Origin: Erythroxylum novogranatense
Lineage: Eukaryota; Streptophyta; Magnoliopsida; Malpighiales; Erythroxylaceae
Length of the DNA stretch: 64,000 nt
Assembly: GCA_029891385.1 (NCBI GenBank)
Contig: JAIWQS010000180.1
Location: 1-64,000 of the forward strand
Direction: 5' to 3'
Both the position numbers and the translations under genes were made by a program. How positions within the stretch are numbered: the stretch's first letter is position 1; each line of letters begins with the position of its first letter. Of the stretch, positions 1-12,500 are shown in pieces. The notes below the pieces were generated by a model. The model saw only the letters and a program-made list of their open reading frames with translations, was not told the DNA's origin and searched no databases.

Positions 1-439
1 TAAACATTTGAAATACGATTAGAACAACCTATTATACATTAGCCACCAAGGATGGCTAAAAACAAAAATACAATATCAGGATAAAATCAAAAGAATCATT
101 GAATCAGGCCAACAACTGGCACAAATCAGATTCAGTACTCCTATACTCCAAAGGAAATAGTTAACTGCTGCTAATGTAGTGGGCAGCCTTGCAGTTCCTT
201 TAAAATCATCATATGCAAGCCGCAGCAACGAGTCTAAGAGCCATTTACTTTGTCCTTCAAAACGAGTCCGATTAATTGCTCCTCCGGACCCCTTCTCACC
301 GGCCCTATAGCTGCCGCCTTAACTGTCACTACTTCATTTCAAGCAGTTGTTCGCAGGGCAGCACAAAACTATTGTCTAACTAGCCCCCCTATGCAGTAGC
401 CTTTCCTCCACAACAAATATGTTGGTATTTACAGCATTG
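1..439 (-). other. 3' flank / 3'UTR of the HAC1-like gene
   Basis: Downstream of the HAC1 stop codon when read on the minus strand. No open frame with recognisable homology was seen on either strand. The first part is presumably 3'UTR; I could not fix a cleavage/polyadenylation site. Confidence 0.5.
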
Positions 440-554
440 TTACCCAGAATTGCCAGCAACCTCTGCAGCTCTCTGTCGCATCATCTCCATCACAGCCGCC
501 CTTCTCCGTGATTCGGACTGTTGCTGCACTCTCCTCAAATGTTCTTTCAGATCT
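440..554 (-). CDS. HAC1: HAC1 exon 16 (C-terminal tail)
   Basis: Starts after an intron ending TTCAG and completes the Arg codon split from exon 15. It encodes DLKEHLRR..., a Gln/Arg-rich helix with [19 protein letters not shown], and ends at TAA (440-442). This tail is strongly conserved at the end of plant HAC proteins. 115 nt, no lesion. Confidence 0.92.
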
Positions 555-3500
555 CTGAATAAATAATTATAAATCCAGGTAAGCAATTTAAGCTAGAATT
601 GTAAAACTGCAAAAGCAAAAATTAAATAAAACTTCAGCGGGAAAAACTACAACTGTATTAAGATATACAAACCTGCATCGTGGTATACGGCATTCAGATT
701 CTTTGCATGCCCGAGCATGGAGTTGCAGGATATACCACATTTTCTTGCATAATACGCAACCTCCAGGTGCACGTGTCTTGCATTGTAACCCGTGCCGGAA
801 AAGGCCCTTCACTTTACGACAATTAGGATATTGGCAATGCAGAGAACAACAACGTGATGCATGTTCCAGAAGATCAAGCATTTTACGTAGCTGCAACAGA
901 AGATAACAACAAAGTTAAGCCTCAAGTGACATGAAAAGCTTGGAAATGTCAAATCCTTTAACACACAATAAACAAATTTTCTTCCGTTTCCATTCAAGCT
1001 GGGTAAGAACTTAGGCATAGTCCTGGAGATTCTACAGGTGTAGATATTACATGTTAATTCGAACACATGCTATCACATATTCAAGGCGTATTATATAAAT
1101 CAGTTTTCATCCCTAGACATTTTGAACTAATCCCCTTTCTGGTTTCTTTCTAGCAGACGTCCTAATTCCCCTGCAACTTTAAAAACTGAAAATAGATAGC
1201 ACTTATCTTCCATTTATAGACATAATGTAACAGAAACAGAAGTTAAAACATTGTCTTCATTCATTGGCAAACCTTTTGCAAAAAGTTGTAAAACAACAAA
1301 CTTTCAAAATACTGGATCACTTTTCCCAATATCACCATTTAAAATAGCTGAAGCAACTGCTTTGATGTCCTAAAATACAAGAAGAGTATCTTCTGCCAGG
1401 AGACAGCAAAAGACCAAGAAAGAAAAAAGGAATCTGATATGTCAAGGAATGAACTACCTGTAAAACCCTTAGCTGCCTAGCTTCTTTATTTTGTGCATCG
1501 CGATCACCTACTGATGGATGATTAATCAGCTTATGAGCATGATCAATGCCTCCCTTCTGGTAACATGTATTGCAAACCTCATACTCAGGGCAAACTTCAC
1601 AGCGCCATCCTTGACCTGTTTCAATGTCAAGATGGCAAACACTGCATGTAGTCATAAATGCAGGAGCAGCTGGATTATGGAGATGGTAGAGGATCATCAT
1701 GGAAGAGTGTTTCGCTCTGCGTAGGGTATCATATTGGTAATGGTTTCCTTGACAAAGACTCAGAAATGCTTGTCTTGTGTCAAAGAATTCACTCTCAAGA
1801 ATCTCGTCTTTATCCTTTGTATCCACAGGCACATCTGTGATTTCAACCTGTAGAGACCAGGAGTTCCATTTTACAGTTATCCAGAAAAAGAGAGAAGTTG
1901 CTGTCGGGAGGAAAAGACATTCTGGCTTTACATTCGAGGGGAGTGTGAATGCACACAGGAACCCAAGCAAAGCGTGAAAGCACACAGCAACCCAAGCAAA
2001 GATAGCATTACATTGTGTGAAACTTACTGGATACAGGGCGTGCTTCTCTCTTTGATCTACAGGATGCCGATCCCTTTCATCACGATCTTGCTCTGCTTCA
2101 TAGCACCTTGGAAACATAAAACCACAAATACCAGAGTTTGTTGATGTTACTTAAAAGTAGTTTCTTTTGAAAAATGAAAATTAGAAAGAAACGGATGCAC
2201 AAGACAAGGCAAATTGAAAGATTGTCAAACTAACAACAGTCAAATCCTAAAAATCAATAAGGACCTGTGACTCATGCTCCAATCAAGATAATAGCACCAA
2301 TTGGAGGTATTTGTAGATACCAAGCAACTTATGAAATAATGAACAACAAAGGTATAACATCAAGCATTTAGTCAAAGTCAAAATAATTTGAATGACTAAA
2401 TAAATTTATCGTCAACTATTACAGAGTTAAAATTCCGTGACAAGACCAATAAGAAAATATATACCAAAGTGCGTGATCATTAACTACCAGGTTGAATAGA
2501 ATACATTTAGAACAGCAATGTCATCTATGAGTAATTCAATATCAAATTTGGGAAATTATATTGTGATGCAAAAGAGTTTAACATTTATAAAAAAAATAAA
2601 AGAGGGCAGATCACTCAATCAAAAGCTCTAATTTGATGAATAAAGAGAGGGAGTTGATATGACAGCAAAAACAAGGCTGAAATTTACTTTATGCCAACTA
2701 TTCCTTATTATATAGGAAGTAATAATAAGTTAGATATATTGTCCTAATTGTTATGACTTTAACTTAAAAGAATAAAATATCTTTATTAGAGTAAAACTTA
2801 ATTCTATTTTGGATATTTTAGTTAGGAATCCTTACTACTAGAATAAGGGTTCCAAGAACTTTTTATACATATGTGTTCCAAGAATTTTGTTATACATATG
2901 TGTGGCAAAATAATGTATATTGATTGATTGATTGTATTTAATTAAGTTTTCTACTATAATAGAATTTCCCATAACTCATGCGATTAGAGAGTAATCCCAT
3001 AAATTATGTTATTAGATACTGTATTAGAGTATCTCATAAATTATGAGATTAAATATTGTATTAGAATATCTCATAAATAATGAGATTAATATCATTAATT
3101 TCCATTTATAGGTACTAGAATTTTGTCTATAAGCTAAGCCTGCTGTAAACAATTCACAATACAATTCCAATTCAAATACTGAGATGGTATTAGAGCAATA
3201 TTAGGCTCCGTTGATCAACTCGTTTCCAACCTTCATTGCTAAAAACATATTTTTGTTATTTTTTTTCTCTTTTTGGTTAAGCCATCATTGTTGTACCCTT
3301 TTTCCTTCCTTCCATTTTAGCCTTCATTACTATCTCCTCCCTGTTTTATGTCTTTCATCTCAGCCTTCATTGCTGATTATTGTGTTCTATTCCTCTCTAA
3401 AACAGATCATTTCTTTCAGCCTTACTGTTGGAATTGTCTAAAGGATTAGCTTCCTTGTAAAGGGAGGAAAATGCCAAAAGTTGATAGATTGAATGGAAAG

Positions 3501-6500
3501 CTAGGGGAACTACAAAGTATCCAGGCAACATACAGATTGAATGGAAAGAACCACCTCAATTGGTCCACTTGTTTGTATGATTTTTAAAGGAAAAAGAAAA
3601 ATTAGTCATCTCGCAAGTATGGACCAAAATCAAGGGATCCTCATTTTGAAGCATGAGATGAATAAGACTCCATGATCATAGCTTGGTTGTGGAATTCTAC
3701 GATTCCTGAAATAATTGATACATGCATGTTCTTAGCTACGACTAAAGACATTCAGGAAGCTATGCAACAAACTTACTCTAAAGCTACAAACACAACTCAA
3801 GTATATAAAGTCAAGGTGAAAATCATGGCTTCAAAACAAGGGAATAAGACTATCAATGAATATGTCAACCAATTTAAGTCATCATGGCAGGAACCCTTTT
3901 TTTGCTTCGAAAATTAATAGATTTCATTATAAGAAAATATATACAATCTAGAGAACAAAACAAGTATAATCCATAGAAACTAGATTACAAAGGATTAAGG
4001 TTCCTAGTAATCATCTACATCTTGAGATGGGAACTTGCGAGACCACTTAGTCCAATATTACACCAATCCCCATCTACTCTTCATGCCACTTGTCAAATTT
4101 GCAGCTATTTCTCTGGCTAACATGGCCAATCTGCAATGTAGGAAGATGGCCTAAAAAAACATCTCATTGCTTCTACTTTCTTGTTTGAATACTTTGCAAT
4201 TGCGCTCTTTCTATATGTAGTACACCAAAGTTGCCCAACTTAACCTGATAGCTTTTAGATCAGTCGCATTATGCATTCTAATTTTCACCAGCCAAGCAAT
4301 AGTTTCATTCCAAGAATCCGTTGTTCGGGCCGTGTTGAGTATATTATGCAACCGATCCTAGACTTGTCTGGCATACCTGCATCTAATCATGAGGTGTTCT
4401 AAACTTTCCAGTTTTGCATTACATAATTTACAGTTCAAATTGCTAATGGAGAACCTGATCTTATCCCTTGTAAGCAACCCTCCATTGATTCTCACCCATA
4501 TGATAAGTGAATGAGTGGGTTAAGATCACCATCCAATAATAAGGCTGCCCACTCCTGCCTTGTGCTCTGTGTAGCCTATAATAGTATTTTACAGGCTTTT
4601 GTGTTGAACTTCCTTGAGTTCCCTGTTAGCCACTGAATTTCATGCTGCTCTCCTTCCTGACATCGTGGCAACTCCACCATGATGAGACTGGCACTTCTAC
4701 TATTACGTAAGGGCCATATCCACTGATGATTTCGAATAAGCACACTTACTTTAGTAGTTGGATTCACCACCGATTTCAAGCCCTATACCTCCTCCAGTTT
4801 ATATAGAGGACCTTTACAGTGCCAATTATCATACCAAAAAGACACGCTTTCTCCATTCCCAATCCTGTGAAACACTTGACTCTGCATCCATTGTCTGGTC
4901 TCTAGAATTTCTTTTAGAGTGCCTGTCATATCCTATCTTGACTGTAGAATCCAGATAGTCTTGTGCTTAATGAATACATTATGTATCCATTTCACCCATA
5001 AATCCTCCTTTTGATAACACAACCACCACATTATGGCAAGAACTTGATTATTATAGGATAATAAAAACTAAATGCCCTAATGATGCAGCTGTTCTAAGGA
5101 CTTTATTGAGTAGATAGAGTCTATGACTTTCTTGTTGAACTCAACCCAGAATTTGGCTGAGTGAGAATCTAGATTTTAGGCAAATAAGAGGTTCCATGTT
5201 TTAATGAAGTGGTGGCACTCATTCAAGGTGAGAAAGGATACCAATAGTTCAACAGTGGTGGCTAAAAGTAATAAATCATTCATCAACTCAAAAAGAGGAA
5301 TAGCCTAAGATATAGGAAAAATTGCTCAGTCAAGGACTTCAAACTGTGATGGATTGTGGTGTACATATTGCAAGAAACCTCGTTACACTTATGAAAAATA
5401 TCAGAAACTTCATGGGAAGCCTTCTAGTCATGAATAGGGTGAGAAAGAAGATTAGTCATGAGCTAATAGACAAGTCCATATTGTTGTAGCACCTTAAAGC
5501 GAATCAACATCACAAGACTCGAGTAGTCTTAACCAAGAAGAGATTGAAAGAGTGAGATCTCTTATCAACAGCCATGAGAGGCCTTTAGGTACGTGGTCTT
5601 TGGCGTACTCATGTAAGTTTCCATTTCTTTTGGATTAAATACCTTAGACACAAACTTTACCAACTCTGGGTCATAGACTCAGGAGCTACAAACCATATGA
5701 CCTATTTATCCAAATATTTCTTAACCTACACTCCATGTCCAAGTACGAAAAAATAGCCACAGTCGATAGATCTTCAACAACTATAGCAAGTGTATAGGTT
5801 GTCAAAATAAGCCCATCAGTAACTCTAAGAAATGTTCTTCAGATTCCTAGACTATCTACCAGCCTTGTTTCCATACAAAAATCAACCGAATTTTTGTTGT
5901 AATATAATTTTTTACAGTAGTCATTATGTAATAACTTTTTACAGTAGTCATAGTGTATTTCAGTACAAGAATTTGACGAGGATGATTGGACTTGCTAGAG
6001 AATAAGATGACCTCTACTATCTTGAAGCACCAAGTTAGTTGAGTATTGTCTCATGACTGAGAGTTTTACAGTGCCACGATCCTTTGTTTTGCCATTTGCC
6101 ACTATAATTTGAATATCATCCCCACATGTTTCATAGATAGAGAAGGTGTCTCAGTTTCCAGTCATATCATCAGATGTTCCTGTGTCAAGAATCCAGTCCT
6201 GGTGTTTCTTAGCCTTAGTAAAAAAAAGAAGAAAGTTTGTTACCTTGATGAGCCACTGCTACAATGGAATAGTAAGGGGCAGTTTCTGGTTCTGTCAAAA
6301 ATTTCTGGTGGTTGAGTATTGATTTCAGCATCTTGACTTGTTCAGAATTAAGACTAAGTTGAACAGTCTGATAGTTGTCAACACGGGTTTTTGCTGCAAG
6401 CGCTTTAGTGGGTTCTCTCTAATTTTGTGGCTTCCGTCCTGCTGATTTGCCGTTGAGTTTCCAGCAATTTACCCTATTATGATTGTGTGGTCAAGATATG

Positions 6501-9500
6501 TATTATCTCATAATATTACAATATTCTGATTGTAATCAGATTTTATAGATTAGATATCAGGATCTTAGAGATATTCTAGGATTATCTTCCTGTATCTGTA
6601 TAGATTATCTAACCTATTATGTACTCCTATCCATGTATATATTTATTACATTCACTAAGTAATGAATATAGAGAAAATCAGCTCTTATTCACATGGTATC
6701 AGAGCCACGTGAAAGAGATAGTAAAATCGAGGAGTCAACCTCAGCAAGTTAAGAAATGACGGCAAACCCAAACCAGATTGGAGGTCGGTCATCAATGACC
6801 TCTGGTCTTGAAGAAGTTTAAGTTGTTATTATCTCTGACAAACTGAATGAAACAAACTATCGGGAGTGGGCTCAAGCTACAAAACTCGTCATTGGAGGAA
6901 GTAGGAAGCTGAGCTTTATTGTCGAATATGGGAACGTTCTAGACCCAACAAACTCACAAGTTGTACGACAGTGTGAGATAGATAACTCCATGGTCTCATC
7001 ATGGCTTATCAACGCCATGATACCACCGATCAAACGCACCTTTATGTTTCTGCCAACAGCTTGAGAAATCTAGGAAGGGTGCAACAATCATACTCTGATG
7101 GAGAGGATCCATCACAAATCTACGAGATAAAACAAAGCTGGGGAAAATGAAGCAAGGTGACGGAGAAGTTACAGAATATTGGATCGAAATGGTAGCATTA
7201 TGGCAAGAACTTGACCTGCAATCAAATGAAGAGTGGAGGTGCAAGGAAGATGCTGTGATGTACAATCAAAAATTGAAAAGGAGAGAGTCTTTGAATTTTT
7301 GGCTAGCCTAAACAAAAAATTGGATGATGTACGTGGAAGAATTCTAACCAGAGTGCCTCTACCTATAGCTAAAGAAGTTTTTCCTAAAGTTAGGAGGGAA
7401 GCAACACGGAGGAAAATCATGCTAAAAGAGCAGCCACAAGAAGAACAAAATGTATCTTCAGTACACTAATGAAGCTTTTGCACCGATGTCCCGTGGTGAA
7501 TCCAGTAAGAAGGGTCATAAGAAGTGGTGTGATCATTGTAAACAAAGTGGTCACACCAAAGACACATGCTGGGACATCCATGGAAAGCCTCCAAACTGGA
7601 AACCAAAAAAAGGGAAAAACCGAGGCTACCAAGAATCTAGTGAAGGGGGAATAGAAAAATCTGAAGATAGTCAGAAGTAACAAAGAGGTGAACTGAATAT
7701 TTCACTAGGGAAACTATGGGAAGACTATAGAATCTCCAAAATGACAGCAACCAACAGAAGGCAAGCATGGTTGCTAATGCCACTATGAGAGGTAATATCA
7801 TAAAAGCTTTTTTATCTTCATGTGGTAGGAATAAATTGATAGTTGATTCTGGAGCATCAGACCATATGACAAATGATTATAACCTGTTTCATTCATATTT
7901 TCCTTGTGTTGGACATGAAAAGGTTAAGGTAGCAAATGATGATTCTGATAGAAAGTAGTACTGAAAAGAGAGTATAGGAAGCAAATAAGTGAAAATACTA
8001 GTTGTAGAAGTGCAAGAATCTTAAACACTAAAACAACAAATAGATGAGTCCAATTAGAGAGGACAAATCTCCAAAATAATAACTTTAATGGATAACAATC
8101 AGACCCGTGAATAACAATCCCTAGGATATTTATAGTACATATCCAAGAGTATTATTTGCAAACAAACTTAATTAAATCCCTAAGAAAAAGGAAGAGATCA
8201 AGGATAATAAGATAGTGCTGCAGATGAGGGAATCACGTAGGAGATCTTGAAATCTCAGCCCAACCACCTAAGAAAATCAAGGGAATGGCAATCCAAGTAA
8301 TTGTTTCAGCTGGACCTGATCTTCAGCTTGTTGCTCTTTGTCACATTTTCTGTTCTTTTTCCTTGAATAAGTTTTCAAGGGTGGAGGAATTGTATCAGAT
8401 TCTTCTTCAGTTGTAGGAAAAAGAGATATCAAAGTATCAAATTCTATGAAACTAAATTCTATTCTACATGTTCCTAAGCTGATTGTAGTGCTCATTTTTT
8501 CTCTACTCATTGTGTTATACAAGACCTGTCATCGAGGAAGATAATTGGCAATACTAAAGAGGTAGATGGAGTGTACTACTTTGAAGATGAAGAAAGTCAT
8601 TCTACTTCTCATAGCTTGGGTAATAGTGTTATTGTTCCTAAGACTGATAAACTATTGTTATGGCATAAGAGGTTAGGTCATCCAAGCTTCCAGTATATGT
8701 CACAGTTGTTTCCAAACATTTCAATAAATAAAGATCTGTGTTCAATGTGACACTTATGAAATTGCTAAGCATCAAAGAAGCTCTTTTACAAGGCCCAAAT
8801 ACAAACCTACAAAACCTTTTTCACTTATTCATAGTGATCTTTGGGGCCCTTCTCGTGTTCCTAATATAACCAATTCAAAGTGGTTCATTGCATTCATTGA
8901 TGACCATACCCGTTTGTGATGGGTGTTTCTTTTGAAGGATAAAACTGAAACCTTTACCGTGTTCATCAACTTTTATCAAATGATAAAAAATCAATTCCAA
9001 ACTAGTATCCAAGTCCTTCATACTGACAATGATATTAAATATTTTAATCAACATCTTCATACGTTCTTCAAAAAACATGGAATTGTCCACAAAAGTACTT
9101 GTGTCAATAGTCCTCTACAAAATGGGGTTGTTGAGCGGAAAAATAGACACCTTGAAGTAGCTAGGGCCTGATGTTTACTAGCAATGTTCCAAATTTTTTG
9201 GGAGATGCTATTCTTACTGCAACCTACCTTATTAATCGAATGCCTAGTTGTGTTCTTCCTTTCAAAACACCACTTCAGAAATTTTAAGAAACCCATACTA
9301 CCACTCATCTTGAAACTAACCTTCCTTTAGTTCTTGGGTGTACAATCTTCATTCACAGTTTTTCACACAACAAACTTGATCCAAGAGCCTAAAAATGTTT
9401 GTTTCTGGGTTATTCTGCTACACAAAAAGGGTATAAATGCTATGATCCTATATCAAAAAGGTTGTTTGTTAGCTATGATGTCTCTTTTTCTGAGACAGAT

Positions 9501-12500
9501 TCATTCTATCCCAAGTCTTCGATTCAGGGGGAGTATTGGAGTGAGTTTGGTGGTGATGAATCTCAGCCTGAATCTACATCTGTTCTTGAACCTATCCCAA
9601 TACCTATATCATCTCCTATAGAGACAAATCCTAATACAGAAGTTGCTATATCTAATCATCCACTCAAGGTGTACTCTGAACCAGTACAGGTCCCAATTAA
9701 AGAAGTTCAGAGCAGTATGGATCAAGAAGACAACACAAATTTAGAACTACCAATTGCCTTATGAAAGAAATCTTGATCATGTATTATGCACCTGATTGAG
9801 AGGTTTGTTTCTTATGATGCGCTATCTTCTCAATACAAAGCATTTAATGCTAATCTGGACAAAATTGACATTCCAAGAAATGTTCAAGAAGCTCTTAAAG
9901 TTCTAGAATGGAGAGAAGCAGTTTTCAAAGAAACAAGAGCACTTGAAAAGTATGAAACATGGGAAGAAGTTGATTTGACAAAAGGAAAGAAGCCCGTGGG
10001 GTGTAGGTGGATATTCGCAGTCAAATATAGGGCTGATGTTTCCATCGAGAGGTATAAAGCAAGATTAGTAGCAAAGGGCTATACTCAGATCTATGGGATG
10101 GACTACAAGGAGACATTTGCACCTGTGGCCAAGCTACATATTATTAGACTATTGTTATCTGTAGCTGCTAATTTCGACTGCCAACTTCAGCAATTTGATA
10201 TTAAAAATGCCTTCTTGAATGGCAAACTAAAGGAAGAAGTCTACATGAAACTTCTTCCATGGTTTGATGAGGAAGGAAGAAACAGAGTATGTAGACTAAG
10301 AAAATCCCTATATGGGTTGAAACAATCACCACGAGCATTGTCATAACTGGTGACGAAAAATTACAAGACTCAAGACAACCTTGAGGAAAGAATTTGAAGT
10401 TAAAGAATTAGGAGAAATGAAGTGTATTCTGGGCATGGAAGTAGTAAGATCAAAGAAAGGGATTTACATCTCACAAAGGAAGTATATTCTTGATCTCTTG
10501 AGAGAGACTGGAATGTTAGGATGTGTTGAGACTAGATTTGAGCATAAGTATAGCAAGAAGAGGGGGGGTAAACAGACAGATAGCACTACAGGTAATGGTT
10601 AGGGGTAAAAAGGAGAATGGGAGGGAGTTGAATAAGGTGGGAGTTAGTTAGGGTGAGGGAATATAAGTTTGTTGAGAGGAAATGATTGGCATTCAGTTAT
10701 GTGGTGAGAATTAACAATTGTACGGAGGTTCAGCTAGCCCTCAAAGTCTAGCTAGAGAAAATCATTGTTCAGTATTCCTTTAATTCCTAATTCTTTCTTG
10801 TTCTGGTTTTATTGCTGGTGTGTGTGTTCTCTGTTGTTGCTGGTGGTGTTTCTTAGTGCAGGTAGTGGATTACTGAGGTGATTCTCTGTTAGAGCAGTAG
10901 GTCTTTAACAATTTGATATCAGAGCGAGGCGGTGCTAGGGAATGGTATTTACGAGAATGGAAGCTAGAGTAGATAACGTAGAAAAAGAGATGTTGAGGAT
11001 TGTAGAAGATATTGCGAGAGTTGAAGCAAAATTCGATAAGGTTGCTGGGGACATTGCTTCAATATTCGAGATTTTAAGGAGAGTAGAAGATAAGGGGAAG
11101 GCTAAGGAAGTAGTTTGAGAAGTAGAAGAAATTTCTGCGCAAATGTTTGAGAGGGGGACATCGGTGCAACCTGAACCGACAAGAGGAGATAGAATCCATC
11201 GGAAACTGGAAATCCCTCTGTTCTATGGAGAGGATCCGTTTGGCTGGTTTTTTCGAGTAGAGCGATACTTTGAGATGAATGAAGTGTCACCAGATCATTG
11301 GTTACAAGCAGCAGTGGTTTGTATGGAAGGAGATGCTCTAAGTTGGTATCAGTGGAGACAAAATTGGTCGCCGGTAGCTGAGTGGCAGACATTCAAAAGT
11401 GCTGTGATTAGAAGGTTTGGCGGTACCAAGGTGGGTAATCCATTATCGGAGTTGTTGAAACTTCAGAGCAGGATCGGTAGCTGACTACAATCAAAGGTTC
11501 GAAGTAGTAACGTCGATGTTGAAGGAAGTTCCCGTGGAGGTGGTGATGACGGCATACATGAATGGCTTGAAGGAAGATATAAGAGCAGAGGTATTGATGA
11601 CCCAACCAGAGTCATTGGTCCAGTTGATGGAGCTAGCCCAGATGACAGAAGGCCGTAATTGGGCCTTGTTGGTGCAGTCCTCCAGGACTAATAGATGCTC
11701 AAAGTTGTCGGGAGAAATGGGACTGTCGGGTTATAGTAATTTGGGGGTGAAGGCGGCTCCAACAGCTAGCCCTAATCCGACAACCACCCCTTGGAGCCCT
11801 AATCGCAGATTCTTCGACGAGGGAAAGGCGTCAACTCCGGCGGTTAGTTCCAATATCAGACCCGCACCAGTACGAGGCAGATCACAAGAACAGTGGGGGT
11901 CTAATTCCATGAACGAGGCTCGAAGGGTCTTCCGACGGGAACCTTCTTTTCCCTTCAAGTGACTGTCGGCGGAAGAGCTACAATGAAAGAGGATGCAAGG
12001 GTTGTGTTACAAGTGTGACGGAAAGTACACGGCAGGGCATGTGTGTGGGGAGAAACAATTCCACATCCTCCTAGCCGATGAAGAGCAACCGGTAGAGCTA
12101 CAGGAGGAAGAGGACGAACTGGTCAACCAAGTGATGAGCTTTCAACCGTATGTGAACGAAGACGCTACTCAGTCTCTACCACAGTTAGAGCTATCAGCTG
12201 CATCACTTAAAGGTATAGTGGGCCCTCAAACCTTAAAGCTCAGAGGAACCATTGCTGAAACAGACGTCGTAATTTTGGTGGACAGTGGGGCATCTCATAA
12301 CTTCATCCGAAGAGGCCTGGTTGCAGACATGAAGATGGAAATCAGTCCCACGAATCCTTTCAAAGTCAGATTGGGTAATGATTGTCGGGTGCAGAGAATG
12401 GGTATTTGCAAGGGGTTTAAAGCTCAAGATACAAGGCATGATGGTGGAGCAAGATTTTTTCCTTTTGAAATGCAGAGTGTAGATGTCATTCTGCGAGTGG

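Noticed and set aside
809..1066. 85-codon minus-strand frame between HAC1 exons 14 and 15
   Set aside because: Lies mostly in the intron, no homology; exon 15 is read in a different frame.
1332..2117. A single 261-codon frame taken as one exon
   Set aside because: Only 1458-1847 and 2028-2106 match HAC1; the middle part is an in-frame intron bounded by GTAAGTT and CTACAG.
6694..6710. TGGTATCAGAGC-type strings (also at 41369 and 33938) considered as tRNA gene pieces
   Set aside because: They directly follow LTR ends and are primer-binding sites; no cloverleaf can be drawn around them.
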